The notes: generated by a model from the letters alone, not told the origin. A stretch of DNA of 64,000 nt from Notospermus geniculatus (GCA_002633025.1 NMRB01000210.1:446153-510152), one strand, 5' to 3'. Shown: positions 24,911 to 37,084, counted from the stretch's first letter. Translations and numbers: made by a program.

Positions 24911-25794
24911 GAACTATTTGAACGACAGGGCCGTTTCTGATGAGAATAAGTGATTCAGAAGGGGATGTATCACACCGTATCACCGTGTACCTGATAAAAT
25001 GCCTCGATAGAACGAACGCCAACAACAACCGGCCGTACGCGACAGGAATACCAGAGCCAGTTTTAGACCAACCCTCTTTCAGCATATCAACCCTCATCTT
25101 ACCATTTCGAGACAAAACAAACCGATCTCCATCCCGTATCGGGAAAGGACTCGCCATCTGCATTCCACCCGGCACGCCTGAATTAATAATACATAGAGTG
25201 GAATGTTTGATGGTCGTATAAACCCAGCGTAATAGGCGAGATATGCAGGGGCTGATCAACAGTGGGCGGCCATTTTGTTTTTCTGGTCGACCGGTGCTGT
25301 TTTTATTGGAAGCATACGTGACCGTGACGTTGTTGGCAGCATCCATTCTCCATACGTCTCATCAAATTCTTAAAACTGCCGAAGAAAACTGTGATTGATA
25401 ATGAATGGTAGAACCGCACAGCAGGCACAAGAATACAGGGTAAAGACACTCAAAGATCACCCATACATTGGTAGGACAAAAAAGTCTGGTCTAGTTGTTC
25501 ACAATGACCAACGAAAACAATTATTTTGGGGTCTGCATCCGTCCTAGCTATAGGCGATTAAAACTTAGTATCCTATTACCCCTTTGAACGCAGCGTCGCT
25601 TAATAACCAACTTGGGATCGCATCGCTTGGATATTCAGTCCGGGTAATATCTAAATGAGGGAACAGCAACGTGCTTCTGAAAGCCAAATGCGTCTGCAGC
25701 AATTTGCAAATGTCCTTCGGGCATTCGATGTTTCCAGGCACCATATTTCCTCTTGGGAACCAGTGCCAATCCTTCGGTAAACACTTCCATTGCC

Positions 25795-26090
25795 AATTTG
25801 ATTTCTGCAGAGGGCGCCACTGCCATTTGTTGTGGTTGTCGTGAGAACACACGCACTGCTTTGAAAGAGGCCGCCACTGGCATTGTTGCGGTTTTGGTTG
25901 TCGTGGGTGAAGAAGTGTCTACAAAAACGCACCCACTGCCTTTCAAATGGGCGCCACGTGCAGTTGTTGTGGTTGTCGTGATTGAGTAAAGCTCAACAAA
26001 ATCGCACTCACTGACTTTCAAAGGTGCCTCCTCTAGTAGTCGTTGTGGCTGTCGTGATTGAGTAAAGGTCACCGAAAACGCACTCACCGG
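25795..26090 (+). repeat. Degenerate tandem repeat, unit about 85 bp
   Basis: About four diverged units, each containing GTTGTGGTTGTCGTG-like sequence followed by AACGCACTCACTG-like sequence and a GGCGCCACTG-like block. It produces overlapping open frames on both strands, which I do not call as genes. Confidence 0.55.
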
Positions 26091-26670
26091 CTTCCAAGGG
26101 GGAGGCGACTAATCTTTCTACAATGCCTGATAAGGTGGAGAACATGTACTGGTTCTTTTGTGCACAGTGATACGATTTCGATTTTCCGAGTCATTTCAAG
26201 CGTTTTCGTGGAAATCTCGCAAGGCGTCAAGATACCCAGAAACCCGCGAATGCCAAATGTCAGCCGGCAATTCTAAGCACGAAATAGCGCGGTCTTCGTG
26301 ACATATCGTCTGCTGGCAAACTTGTGACGCGTGATTTTTCCGTCGTATCCCTTTTTTGCTAAGATTTGGTGCGGAATTGTTGTGTACTGGCGGAATGCTC
26401 TTGGGGTGAAGATACTGCGATGCAGTGCAGCCTACACGGCTCATTATTGGCACGATCTTCTGGGACTTTTTTCAAATTTTTTACCAATCTCACAACTTGA
26501 TTGAGTAGTGCCACAGTCAGCCAGGCAAACTCCGGGGAGAGAAGCGGAAATTCTGAGTGGGTGTATATAAAATTAGACGGAGATGTAGATCTACTCCACA
26601 TGAAACGATTTTGCGATTCAAGTGTACATGTGCACGTATTGTATTGCTGAAGACAAAGCATTATGGCCCA

Positions 26671-26778
26671 GGGTCCATATTCATAAAACTACTTAAGTCT
26701 AAGTGTGACACTTGTCTTTTGTGTTGAACAAAGGATATGTGTCACACTTAGACTTAAGTAGTTTTATGAATATGCCCC
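26671..26778. mobile_element. 108-bp hairpin MITE
   Basis: Arms of about 41 bp (CATATTCATAAAACTACTTA and onward) are almost perfectly complementary around a 26-bp centre. Ends are GGGTCC and GCCCC. Confidence 0.7.
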
Positions 26779-26967
26779 TGTGACCTTGTTTTAAGGGTCC
26801 GCAAATCCTTTGCAGGCTGATAGTGAACAAGAGTTGCCCGCACGGACAATAGTTTTAAACGCACTCGGTAAATTTACCAAAGTTTTGTGAATAAGGTTTC
26901 TGGTATGCAATGAAGAGCCCACGTCGCTCAAGCTACTCGGTGTCCTCATGTTTGGCTGTCATGTTTG

Positions 26968-28380
26968 GGGTCTTTCACTTGCCCTGGCAAAGGCACTAGA
27001 TACAATCACCACGTCCGACGGACGAGTCCCTATCTTCACCGATGTGTAGTGTCTTTGCCTAACTTCGGTGAATTCAGTTCGGAGGAGTTACAGATGATGG
27101 TAGGCCTAATCACACTTGAAGCGTCGTCCACAAAACATGATGGCTGACTACAAAATATTTCATGACGTCCCTGTCACTCACCACAACGACGATGAATAAC
27201 TAACGAGACAGTGGCAAGACGTACCTCAAGCACCACTCTCCAGTGAACTTGTAACCGGAAGTGGAAATCTCCAATCTTTCTTTGCTAAATGGAGTCGTCT
27301 GCGATAGTGTTTACTCCATTTCATCCTGTTGACAGCGTGCGGTTTGAAAGGTCTTGTCAGTATGATACAACGCGACCAGAATGCGACTCCAAGATCATCC
27401 AAGTCAAATTTGGCCAAGTCAAATAAACACGGTCATTCTCCGCTGTTTGGTATTCGCTATCACTACAGTACATCACCAGACGTTCATTGGGNGGGTCTTT
27501 CACTTGCCCTGGCAAAGGCACTAGATACAATCACCACGTCCGACGGACGAGTCCCTATCTTCACCGATGTGTAGTGTCTTTGCCTAATGCGGGTGATCCA
27601 CCGACTTTACGACGAGTTTACGATCAGTTTGCGATTAGTTCACGACGAGTTTGCGACTAGTTTACGACGAAAAATCGTAGCCGGTGGACCAGCGTTCACG
27701 ATTCGTTCACGACGAGTTTGCGACTCGTTCACGACTGAATTCTGTTGACGACTAGTTTGCGACGAGTTTACGACGAGATCAAACACGTTTGATTTGGTTC
27801 GGTGGATCAGCTTCAACGTCACGTCATTTCTTTACGATCAGTTTGCGACTAGTTTACGACGAGTTTGCGATTCGTTGACGACTGCCGTCGTGAACTAGTC
27901 GCAAACTGATCGTAAACTCGTCGTAAAGTCGGTGGATCACCCGCATAACTTCGGTGAATTCAGTTCGGAGGAGTTACAGATGATGGTAGGCCTAATCACA
28001 CTTGAAGCGTCGTCCACAAAACATGATGGCTGACTACAAAATATTTCATGACGTCCCTGTCACTCACCACAACGACGATGAATAACTAACGAGACAGTGG
28101 CAAGACGTACCACCTCAAGCACCACTCTCCAGTGAACTTGTAACCGGAAGTGGAAATCTCCAATCTTTCTTTGCTAAATGGAGTCGTCTGCGATAGTGTT
28201 TACTCCATTTCATCCTGTTGACAGCGTGCGGTTTGAAAGGTCTTGTCAGTATGATACAACGCGACCAGAATGCGACTCCAAGATCATCCAAGTCAAATTT
28301 GGCCAAGTCAAATAAACACGGTCATTCTCCGCTGTTTGGTATTCGCTATCACTACAGTACATCACCAGACGTTCATTGGG
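26968..28380. repeat. Duplicated block joined at a single N, one copy with an insertion
   Basis: 26968-27062 recurs as 27493-27587, and 27063-27491 recurs as 27949-28380 (with a 3-bp indel). A single N at 27492 separates the copies. The second copy carries a 358-bp element (27588-27945). This arrangement is what two alleles placed end to end by an assembler look like, but a real tandem duplication is not excluded. Confidence 0.8.
27588..27945. mobile_element. 358-bp PIF/Harbinger-like MITE with known empty site
   Basis: Inverted ends of 60 bp differ at one position, starting TGCGGGTGATCCACCGACTT. The insertion duplicates TAA (27585-27587, 27946-27948), and the neighbouring copy of the block shows the single TAA at 27060-27062, so ends and duplication are proven from the window itself. 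The interior is built of degenerate units of about 11 bp resembling TTTRCGACGAG in both orientations. A 3-bp TWA duplication is typical of PIF/Harbinger. No coding capacity. Confidence 0.85.
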
Positions 28381-28424
28381 CTGGTGTGTGTCATATAGCG
28401 TCACAACGAATCATTCCAATAATA

Positions 28425-28609
28425 CCTGCAGAACACCCTACTGGGAGGCGCTGTGAGCGGCTGTATCTTTTTCGACGTCAAGTCTATGTTGCACTGCATC
28501 AAAGACGTCGTGACGCGACGTCACTGCATTGCTTTGCTCGGTTTTTGACGTCATCGGCCGCACCGCTCACAGCGCCGACTGTCGGGATAAAAGGTATGCG
28601 GGTTCCTCG
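28425..28609. mobile_element. Dispersed MITE, copy 3 of 3 (inverted)
   Basis: Reverse-oriented relative of 7346-7540 and 14064-14257: starts CTGCAGAA, contains GGCGCTGTGAGCGGCTGTAT, ends ATGCGGGTTCC. Confidence 0.65.
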
Positions 28610-29604
28610 TTGAAATGGAATTAGGCCATTGAGTAAACTACTGGACAAGAGACAGCTCGTCCATCATTGGTCATCACGGACATCAATGGTGGGAACGAGG
28701 CTGTAGGTGTAAATGTTATTTCAATATCGCCTTGTTCCCAATGGTATCACTCTGCAGATAACTGGGAACGGATGAATGCCTCCGGGACCCTGGGGAACCT
28801 GGGAGACTTCACAAAAACAACTGAAATTGAATTTGCATCCAATCTGCATGAAAGTGCTGACATTATTCTTAGTTTTTGCCGAAAGATCAATACGTCACGT
28901 GAACGTTACCAAACGACTTTCCGGAAATTCCCGAGTGGCCCCGAATGGTGACGTGAATTGTAATGGCGAGATAAAAATTCGTTGATGCAGATCACCAGAT
29001 AAGTAAACACTGAAATGAAAATGCTGCTTTACAGCCAATGCACGTCGGCAGATTGCAATTAAGTAACGACTACACTCAATGTCGATTTCCTAAACCATCT
29101 CTCGAAATCGTCATGATTCAAAATTTACGACCAGTTCCAAAGTGTCATTTTAGCGCTTAAAAGATAGATTGATTTAGTATCGACGCCCGGTGTATCTCAC
29201 GTAAACAGCGGACACGGAACAAAACGAATCACCGCTGAATGGCAAGCTGGAAATTTTCAATTTCGTGATTGATACTCATAATGGTAATTGGCGAGTTTTT
29301 AGGAGCGGATGGTGGATTTCTAGGCACCCCCACACAGAGTGGCTGTGGGCTGTTCCAGTCTCGAGCTAGAATGAGGCCTCCATGATGTGCTGGCGTTAAT
29401 GAACAGATTGGTAATATCATTAGTGCGGCATGACTTAATAGGAATTTTAGGACACACGATTTTGGACATGATAGGATGTTGTACGTCTTCTAATATGAGT
29501 CATCCGGGGTGGGCGTTCACCAATCGCATGGGTTGCGTTACCCTCTTCCTTATGAATGTGGTAATCAGTATATTACCCTCTCCATCACGTGATGAATCGG
29601 CCCG

Positions 29605-29815
29605 ATAGAGGTTCTACACTGACGTCACAACGGTCACGTGACTGCAAAAATCGGCCATGTTGGCCGGCGAAGACGTCAAAACTGTCACGTCATGACATTT
29701 TGACGTCACGATCTGTGTGTTGACGCTGTGTTCATGCCGCGACGTCGCTTGACATTTTGACGGCCAATATGGCGGCATCGCGTCGTCATGGAAATGTGAC
29801 GTCACATGAAGACTA
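29605..29815. repeat. GACGTC-dense segment
   Basis: About 210 bp holding many GACGTC/TGACGTCA-type sites plus two GTCACGTGAC-like palindromes. It looks like a decayed MITE built from such palindromes; cAMP-response-element function is possible but unsupported. Confidence 0.4.
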
Positions 29816-31534
29816 TCTATTGGCATCGAACCCATACTTTCAGCAACTCATGTACAGGCGCTCACATTCCACCCGGCCTCTTTGACAATCCTTGTCAAAA
29901 CGAACTATCATTTCCAATTTCATTTCCGTTTAATTTCACCGATTTTATACAAATCGAAAAAAAACTATTCACGGCAAGACGGAGTGGGAAATAATATTTG
30001 TTTTCCCGAGGTCAGGCTGTAATTTGATTTTAATCTCCCTCTGGCGGATGTGTCGACTTCAATATCAGGATCGTAACCTTTGATAGCGGCTCGGTTCCAA
30101 GACATGAAAACTGAACGTCACGAGATAAAACAGGGTTGAACCCGGGAGAGGCATCTCACAAAATTTTCTTTCTTTATTTTCGAGACTGGAACACGGTATC
30201 GGAAATTCTATCTGAGACGAGTTGAAAGATCTTTCCAGTCCTACTACCGTATGTTCGCTTTCCCTTTTGACTCATCTGTATCGTTCTTGTGCCGAATTCT
30301 CCAGATTCGTCATGGCGAAAAAATAGGTCAAGTTGACCTACTTTTCAGAGTGCAGCGATAATAATTATTGACACTGAGTTTCAATCTGTGTCACTTTTCC
30401 ACTAAGGCGGCGTTATAGGCCAGTCATTTTTCGCCCACAGGGTAGAATAGTGGCCTCACTTACATCATGGAAGCCAAGGTCAAGCTGACCTACTTTTCGG
30501 AGTAGACCTACATGCATTTGAAAGAATTGACGCAAGATTAATGGCTTAGTCACGTTGCTACTGTGGGCGACATCATTGTTTGAGCTGCCGACAGAATGAA
30601 ACAGTGACCTCGCTCACAAAAATGGCAGCCAAGGTCCCACTCTGCTCGTAAATCAAAACAGGTCAAGGATACTTGGGAACCAATCGAACATTCAAATACA
30701 TCAAACCAATTCTCTGGTTGATATTATCCTAACGGTGCCTGAACTGAGAGATGCATCTTCTACACACAAACTACTCAACGGCCTTGATAGATCTTCGTCG
30801 TGTCTACGATAACATTGACAAGATACCGTTTTCAATATGCTGCTAGCTGTAGCGTGTATGATGAATTGGCCTGAACGACGGAGAGCCATGTCGCCATCCC
30901 AATAACATGAATAGATCATTGGGGTACATGGAGCTAGCCATTTTCAATTAGCCCTAGTTCCGAATCGACGTGTGACGGACTCTGTAGGAAGCTGGGGACA
31001 GATACTATAGTAGGTCATCGTGAGCTAGCCACAACCAGCCGCAGTTCCGCAGAAGTTTGCGGACCGTGAAATGCTGGAAATAGACCTCCGGTCATCTCGG
31101 AATAGGACGATTCCGTATTTACTATCCACGACAACCACACCTGATCACGTGACTTTACCTGATTATCATAATTTATGACTCGACCTGGCTGGTACATGGA
31201 TGTCCCAAGTCAAAAGCCAATGCCGCCAGCCAGTTGCATGTCCTCTCAAAGCGAGACAGACATCAAAGCATACATCGAAAGCCGTGGTGGCCAGTTAATT
31301 GGTGATTTGTTCATCATGGCGCGGTGTGTATGTTTTTCTCCAATGGCTGCCGGGCCAGTAACGTGGTTACACGATTGATGACGGCCGTTAGCCTGTTTGC
31401 TTTACATCGCTCTGCGGATACCATTTTACTGAGTGATGTACCGCAAGCTCGTCAGAGGACATAGAATAGAGAATTTTATATCTTTTATTTATTTGTGTTG
31501 CCATAGTATCTTTGTATACACTAAGTGCAAATAA

Positions 31535-31575
31535 AATTATTATTATTATTTTTTTATTATTATTATTAATTTAAC
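31535..31575 (+). repeat. ATT microsatellite
   Basis: Runs of TTATTATTATT interrupted by a T tract. Confidence 0.85.
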
Positions 31576-32370
31576 CCTGCCACAGCCAAAGCCAATTTCA
31601 TGTACTGATGCTACCAAATCCTTGTATTGCCCCCTACAACAATCCTGGGACGATCGCGTAACTTTCTAAATAGGCTACTTTTCTAGCCATGAACAGGCTG
31701 GCCTGTTGCTTGGTGTTCACAACTCGAGCTCAACCCCTGCCTGGGGTTAACATGCCCACTCACGTTAACATCTTATTCCAAATGAACGCTCAACAAATCG
31801 CATATCTGTTTCACGTTTAGCAAAATCCCGCGAGACATCACGGTATTGACTTTCATTTATCGTAAGCAAGATTGGAAAATATTGTTTATGACGCAGCTTT
31901 GTTGGCCGAGGCTCCTCTGGACAAACAAATTTATTGGCTTTAGGGCAATAATCCCCAGTGAGGTGGTGTTATTGAATATTTTTACCTGATGATTTCCCTC
32001 TCTGTCAGTATGTTTGGGGGTCGTCGATTGAACAGCGTTTCATTCTTGGTTTCTACGTAGACTGCGCACGCACTTTTCTGATAGGCAAACCAAAACATTT
32101 GATTGGTTCGCGAAATGCAATTTTGCATAACCTGATATAAGTGCGCATGCGCGAGTTAAGAAATCCAAGATGGCAGGGCCCTGACAATGATGAACAGGAA
32201 CAACAGATCAGACACTTAGACCGGATCCCTTTAGCGGTTTTAAGCGTTTTTAGGGGCATAGGCCTAAAGGATTGTGCGCGAGGAGGGTTATGTGGGGGGT
32301 TAGGTTTAGGATTACAGGTAGATCAGCATTCGAATGGTTATGGCCAGGGTCAGCCATAGGGGTACCGTAG

Positions 32371-32671
32371 CAGGGCCCGGATCCAGGATTTAGAAATACG
32401 GGGGGCACAACCCCGAGGGCGAAGCCCTCAGTTGGTTCGCACCACAAGTGCGCGCACAAAAAGGGGGGTCCGGGGGGCCTCCCCCGGGAAAATTTGAAAA
32501 ATCAAAGCTCTGAGATGCGATTTCCCAGCATCTTAGACATGAAATACTAGACGATTTCCAAAAAGTGCAGTAAAAAATCATTGACGCTCAAAAAATAGGG
32601 GGGCACATGCCCCAGGCCCGGATCCAGAGGGGGGCACATGGGGCATGTGCCCCCCTCTGGATCCGAGCCTG
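32371..32671. mobile_element. 301-bp diverged hAT-like element
   Basis: Ends CAGGGCCCGGATCCAGG and CTGGATCCGAGCCTG resemble the 22545 and 39549 elements, as does internal AAGGGGGGTCCGGGGGGCCT. Flanks CGTAG and TGTAG match at four of five positions, consistent with a decayed 5-bp duplication. A near-perfect palindrome at about 32607-32665 contains a second terminus-like CAGGCCCGGATCCAG, perhaps a nested end. Confidence 0.65.
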
Positions 32672-33121
32672 TGTAGAGGATCCAGTTTAAGGTCTCCCTC
32701 ACTGATAATCCACCTGCCCCACTTTGACAGGCCTTCCCTCCTCACTCCGCCCCCGAACATTTTACAATGATACCATCAGCAAATATACGAAACAGGCGCT
32801 AATCAGTTCGGTCTCAAGGGTTCATCAAGTTAACGGTTTTCGCGGCTTGTAATTATAACTGCTGCTATGTAGAAATATCAGAATACCCTTCCGCCGTCGT
32901 TTGGGTCCCTTTGGGGTACAGGAAAGGGTATTAATCATTAACAAAGTCAAACATGAGTCTTTGACCTTTCAGTGCTCGACATAGGCTGTGGCTGATGATA
33001 TTTTCAACGCCTTGTTCTTGTTCGTTTGTTATTTGCCTTCCGTCGCTGGATCGTTGGTTATATCAGCACCTTCTCTGTGTATCTTTCACGGCGTTGAAAT
33101 TTGTCTGAATGGGAGGTTATA

Positions 33122-33278
33122 CTGCCGTTAGAGGCCACCACCAGTTAGCGATCCTAGAACGTCACGAAATTTGACGTCACAGCACGTCATTACGAATGAC
33201 GTTGTACATGCACTCTTCTGTGACGTCAAATTTCATGACGTTCTAGGACCGCAAACTAGTGGTGGCCTCTAACGGCAG
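33122..33278. mobile_element. 157-bp hairpin MITE upstream of a Ly6-like exon
   Basis: Inverted arms start CTGCCGTTAGAGGCCACCAC and run through CCTAGAACGTCA and TTTGACGTCACAG, about 60 bp each with a few mismatches. It ends 66 bp before the Ly6 exon acceptor. Confidence 0.7.
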
Positions 33279-33344
33279 GCCTACAGAAACACTGGCACTG
33301 CAAGATTATGATGTCATTACGGTTTACATTTTCTCTCATTTTAG

Positions 33345-34073
33345 GTGTTTCTATAAAATGCCATGTGTGCAACAGTGTAACAGACGGCAGAAAGTGTGAC
33401 GATAAGCTAGAAGACTGCAGCAAGATGGCAGATACGGGACTAATAATCACAGATGCTTGCGAAATGAAAACGCGTTATAGAGGTAAGTTGGACGCGAATA
33501 AAGGACGTTCACTCAGCAGCTCAGTGGTCTTGTGACCAAATGAGCAATTTTCCTGGTGAGAAATCAAATCGCTTTTGGGCAACTCGTGGTCGCCACAGCC
33601 CCGTTGCCGGCAACCGCACACTTCGCTATTTTTGTGACGACCAGCGCGAGGCTACCGGCCGGAACAGGCACAACGCACGTTCGGCGGCGCTACCATCGGC
33701 AAGCTGAGATCGTAATTATGGCGACGTATCGAAACCCTGGCAACAACAGCCAGCTGAGCAGGTAATAGACCCATTTTCAAATTGGTCTTGATTTCGATTT
33801 GTATTTTCAGATGACGGATCAAAAACAGTCAGCAAAAGTTGCGTGGCAGGTCCTTGCGGACTTGGGGATAAATCGCAAAACAAAGCCCTAGATATCCATC
33901 GGGTAAACTGTAACCCCACGAGGAAGGACAGTCAATATGTGAAGATCTGTACTTTATGCTGCAAGAGTGGAGACGGTTGTAATGCAGGCTCCGGGAGCCG
34001 GTCCGTTCACGTTGTTATAAACCACCTCTGTTTAACGGCGGCCATGTTGTTTTTCTACAGAACTTTTGTATGA
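33345..34073 (+). CDS. Ly6/uPAR-like three-finger protein A, exons 2 and 3
   Basis: Exon 2 (33345-33482, phase 1 in and out) encodes VSIKCHVCNSVTDGRKC...CSKM...DACEMKTRYR; exon 3 (33811-34073) encodes KSCVAGPCGLGDK...VNCN...YVKICTLCCKSGDGCNAG and ends TGA. The CxxC start, the CC motif and the final C-N (Asn after the last Cys) are the Ly6/three-finger signature. A hydrophobic tail (LCLTAAMLFFYRTFV) after a Gly/Ser stretch suggests a GPI-anchor signal, so a cell-surface role is likely. With the signal exon at 16390-16459 the protein would be 156 aa. Exon phases match the Ly6 gene at 53387. The ligand and function are unknown. Confidence 0.8.
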
Positions 34074-35266
34074 ATCTCGTCCCCAGTGTCTTGTCTTCTA
34101 CCCAAGTGTGACATTTCCGCTACGATAACATTTTCTAAAGGTATAGTGCAGTATTATAATTGAGGATGTACCGTGTAAAGTCTGCGCTGGAAACAAACTG
34201 AAAGAATGGGACCTTGGTCGGCTCCGAAGAATGGAGAAAAATTCACGGTAAACCACTCAGTGGCCATTGTTTGTCATCGGCTTCCAGACATGCCAGAAAA
34301 GGGCATGGTCCACGAAGGGACCCTTACAAAACGTGAGCGCAAATTCTGCAAAAAACCAAACAAACCATGGAATATTTCATAAATGGAAGGAACCGATTTT
34401 CCAATTAATTTTATATCGAGTTTCCGCAAAGTCCCCGAGGGGACGCCAACGCGAACGTCTACAATAAAAATGGCGGAGCACAGTTCTCACCATGACGTCA
34501 GTAGCTTATACCATTCAGTGGCCTTCAGCTGGTCAAGCGAGCAATGGGCACAAGGTTTAGGTAAAATAATTATCTGAGATGATGTGTTTGTAAGTGTTAT
34601 GTCATGATTGGACAATGAATAGCCAACCGTTATGTGGGAGAACTCGTAGGCCGCCATCTTTGTTGGAAAGGCCTAGCCCGCGTTCGGGTGCACGTGGCCG
34701 TCGTTTGCCCGGGCCTGTGCCTCTGCGCAACAAAGATTTTTTTTGAAATACAATAAAACGACTCACCCTCGACCTGGTCAAAGACTGTCACTGAGATTCT
34801 TACAGCAAGGACTCACATTTTCAGCGCGGAGGCTGGCTGATGATGAAAGACGCTGCTGCAGCACGCATTGGAAGCGCTATTCAAATACATTGTATATTTT
34901 TGTTACGTCGTTACTATACTGTATAGACTCATAGTATGGTTCCGGTTCCGTGTTTGTGCCACGTGATGTGTTTCAGTGTTACGTCTTTGCACCGCTTTAC
35001 CGACCCAGAAATGGGGGCTTGGACCACGTTTTTTTTAAATCGTGCAATTTGTGATCTGTTCGGGCATTCGGCCCCGGCACCTGGTCGCATAGGCCTAGTT
35101 GTTCACAACTATCCATTACTAAGTAGAAATTGTAGCCTAAACTTTTATATCAACATTTTCAATTTTAGGACTAAGCATTTTGAGTTCCTACATTTCGGCA
35201 CATGCACAGTAAGAAAATGAACTCACTTTTGATTTAAATTTTGTCAATGTAGATCTTGGAGTTTGT
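34074..35266. other. Ly6 A 3' flank and non-coding sequence
   Basis: No exon recognised. The single N at 35267 marks an abrupt change to TOP2-derived sequence. Confidence 0.45.
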
Positions 35267-36992
35267 NGGGGTTCGTGACTAAAATATAGAGCGGCATAGA
35301 ACTCTGAGCCTTTGTCAGATTTGTTCAGCTGTCTTGGTATTGACTGCATGACTTCTAAGAGTTTTCCAAGATAAATATGTTGGTTGTTTTCCAGGTGAAG
35401 AACCACTTGTGGGTGTTCGTCAACTGTTTGATTGAGAATCCATCGTTTGACTCGCAGACCAAGGAGAACATGACATTACAAATCAAAAACTTTGGTTCAA
35501 AGTGTCAACTGAAGGATAAATTTGTCAACAGTGTAAGTACTAAGAAGGTTTTCATTCAACTTGTGTGAAATCTCTGTTGATTTAAGAGACTACAGTGGCA
35601 AGGCGTCGGACTCATAACCAATAGGCTATGGGTTCAAGTCCCAGTTGAGTCACCCTTCCCTCAACGGGTCATAAAGGATCAAGTGAGAGCTGCTCCTTAA
35701 TTCAGTTTAATGATGTTTGTTTTTAGGTGAGTAAGTCTGGTATCGTTGAAAGTATCCTCTCCTGGATGAAGTTCAAAGCACAAGCTCAGCTGAACAAAAA
35801 ATCGGGTGCCAAGACATCAAAACTCAAAGGCGTACCGAAACTGGACGATGCAAACAACGCGGGGACGAGGTTTGCACACGACTGCACGCTGATTCTGACA
35901 GAGGGAGATTCAGCCAAAGCATTGGCTGTCTCCGGTCTCGGCGTCGTCGGGCGAGATAACTATGGAGTGTTCCCACTGCGTGGTAAGCTGCTCAACGTGC
36001 GAGAGGCGAGTCACAAACAGGTAAGGAACGAATCCTGAACTTGAAACCCTCTCACATAGGTATTCATTAGAAAGTGCTCACTGAGAGCTTTCAAATGAAT
36101 ACCTATGTGATAGGTTTCAATGTCTTTCAAGCATTTTTCACGTATTTTTATATTTCACAAAATTAGCCTTGGCAGTTAAAGGGTTAACTTACTTATGATC
36201 TTGTTTTAAGATCATGGACAATGCAGAAATCACAAACATCATCAAGATCCTCGGCTTGAAGTACAAGACAAAGTACGACACACCTGAGGAGATCAAGACA
36301 TTACGGTACGGGAAGGTGATGATCATGGCTGATCAGGACCAGGACGGCTCCCATATCAAGGGTCTCATCATCAACTTTATCCATCACAACTGGCCAGCAC
36401 TTCTCAAGCATTCGTTTGTCGAGGAGTTTATCACTCCCATTGTCAAGGTACGTATTCTGTAAACTATCAGGCGAAAAGTAATGACTCTTTGAAAGAAAAC
36501 TGGGCAGCACTGCAGGGCTATTCTGACAGTGTTATATGCAGGATGTCAATGGAATTTGTTTTTGGTTGCAGGTGTCGAAGAGAAAAGAGGTGTTTTCATT
36601 CTACAGTTTGCCAGAGTTTGAGGAATGGAAGAAAAGGACCCCGAACTGGCCGTCCTGGAGAGTCAAGTACTACAAAGGTAGTTATTTTTAACTGGGAGTC
36701 CTCGATGGAGGTAATGTAAGCTGGCCTATGACGTCAACAATAATCAAGCACTGGGTTACAGGGATTTCAAATTTTGTGATGCTTGTATTGACAATGGGTG
36801 ATTTCAAAGTTGGTTTTAATATCGGTAAGCATTGTAAAACCGGTGTTAAAACCAACTTTGAAATCACCCAATGTTAACTCTTTCACTACTGGGGCCGGAA
36901 AAAATACCTAAAAAGCTTGCAGGGCAGCCAAGACCCCTCACATATAGGTATTCATTGGAATGCTAGTGAGTACTTTCCAATGAACACCTATG
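35267..36992 (+). CDS. Partial second copy of TOP2 (exons 8-11)
   Basis: Exons 35395-35532, 35727-36020, 36211-36447 and 36572-36677 match TOP2 exons 8-11 at 42107-43651, with the same lengths and intron phases. Over about 258 codons I find one amino-acid difference (Ile for Val in LQ(I/V)KNFG); other exon changes are silent. Introns match with scattered substitutions but lack the 251-bp MITE at 43186. The copy includes the TOPRIM motifs EGDSAK and DQDQDGSHIKG. It begins at an N (35267) and stops inside a hairpin repeat at 36992/36993. It lacks an N-terminus and cleavage tyrosine, so it cannot make an enzyme. Best read as a misplaced alternative haplotype; a recent real duplication is the alternative. 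Confidence 0.85.
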
Positions 36993-37084
36993 AACAACAT
37001 TACTTGATCCAGGTCAACTAGACCCAAGGCAAGTGTGTCCCTATAGTGAAGTTCTACTGTATCTGACACCGATTTCATACTTAC

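Larger units (their letters stand above)
28610..33121. other. Non-coding stretch
   Basis: About 4.5 kb with no supportable exon apart from the listed elements. Notable are repeated AGGTCAAG(T/C)TGACCTAC segments at about 30.33 kb and 30.48 kb, and an AT-only tract near 31.54 kb. Confidence 0.4.

Noticed and set aside
25635-26087. 150-codon minus-strand frame with Thr runs.
   Set aside because: Produced by the degenerate tandem repeat at 25795-26090, which opens several frames at once.
31175-31323. ATG frame with protein-like stretch (ETDIKAYIESRGGQLIGDLF) followed by GTGTGT.
   Set aside because: The donor is poor, no family is recognisable and no partner exon was found.
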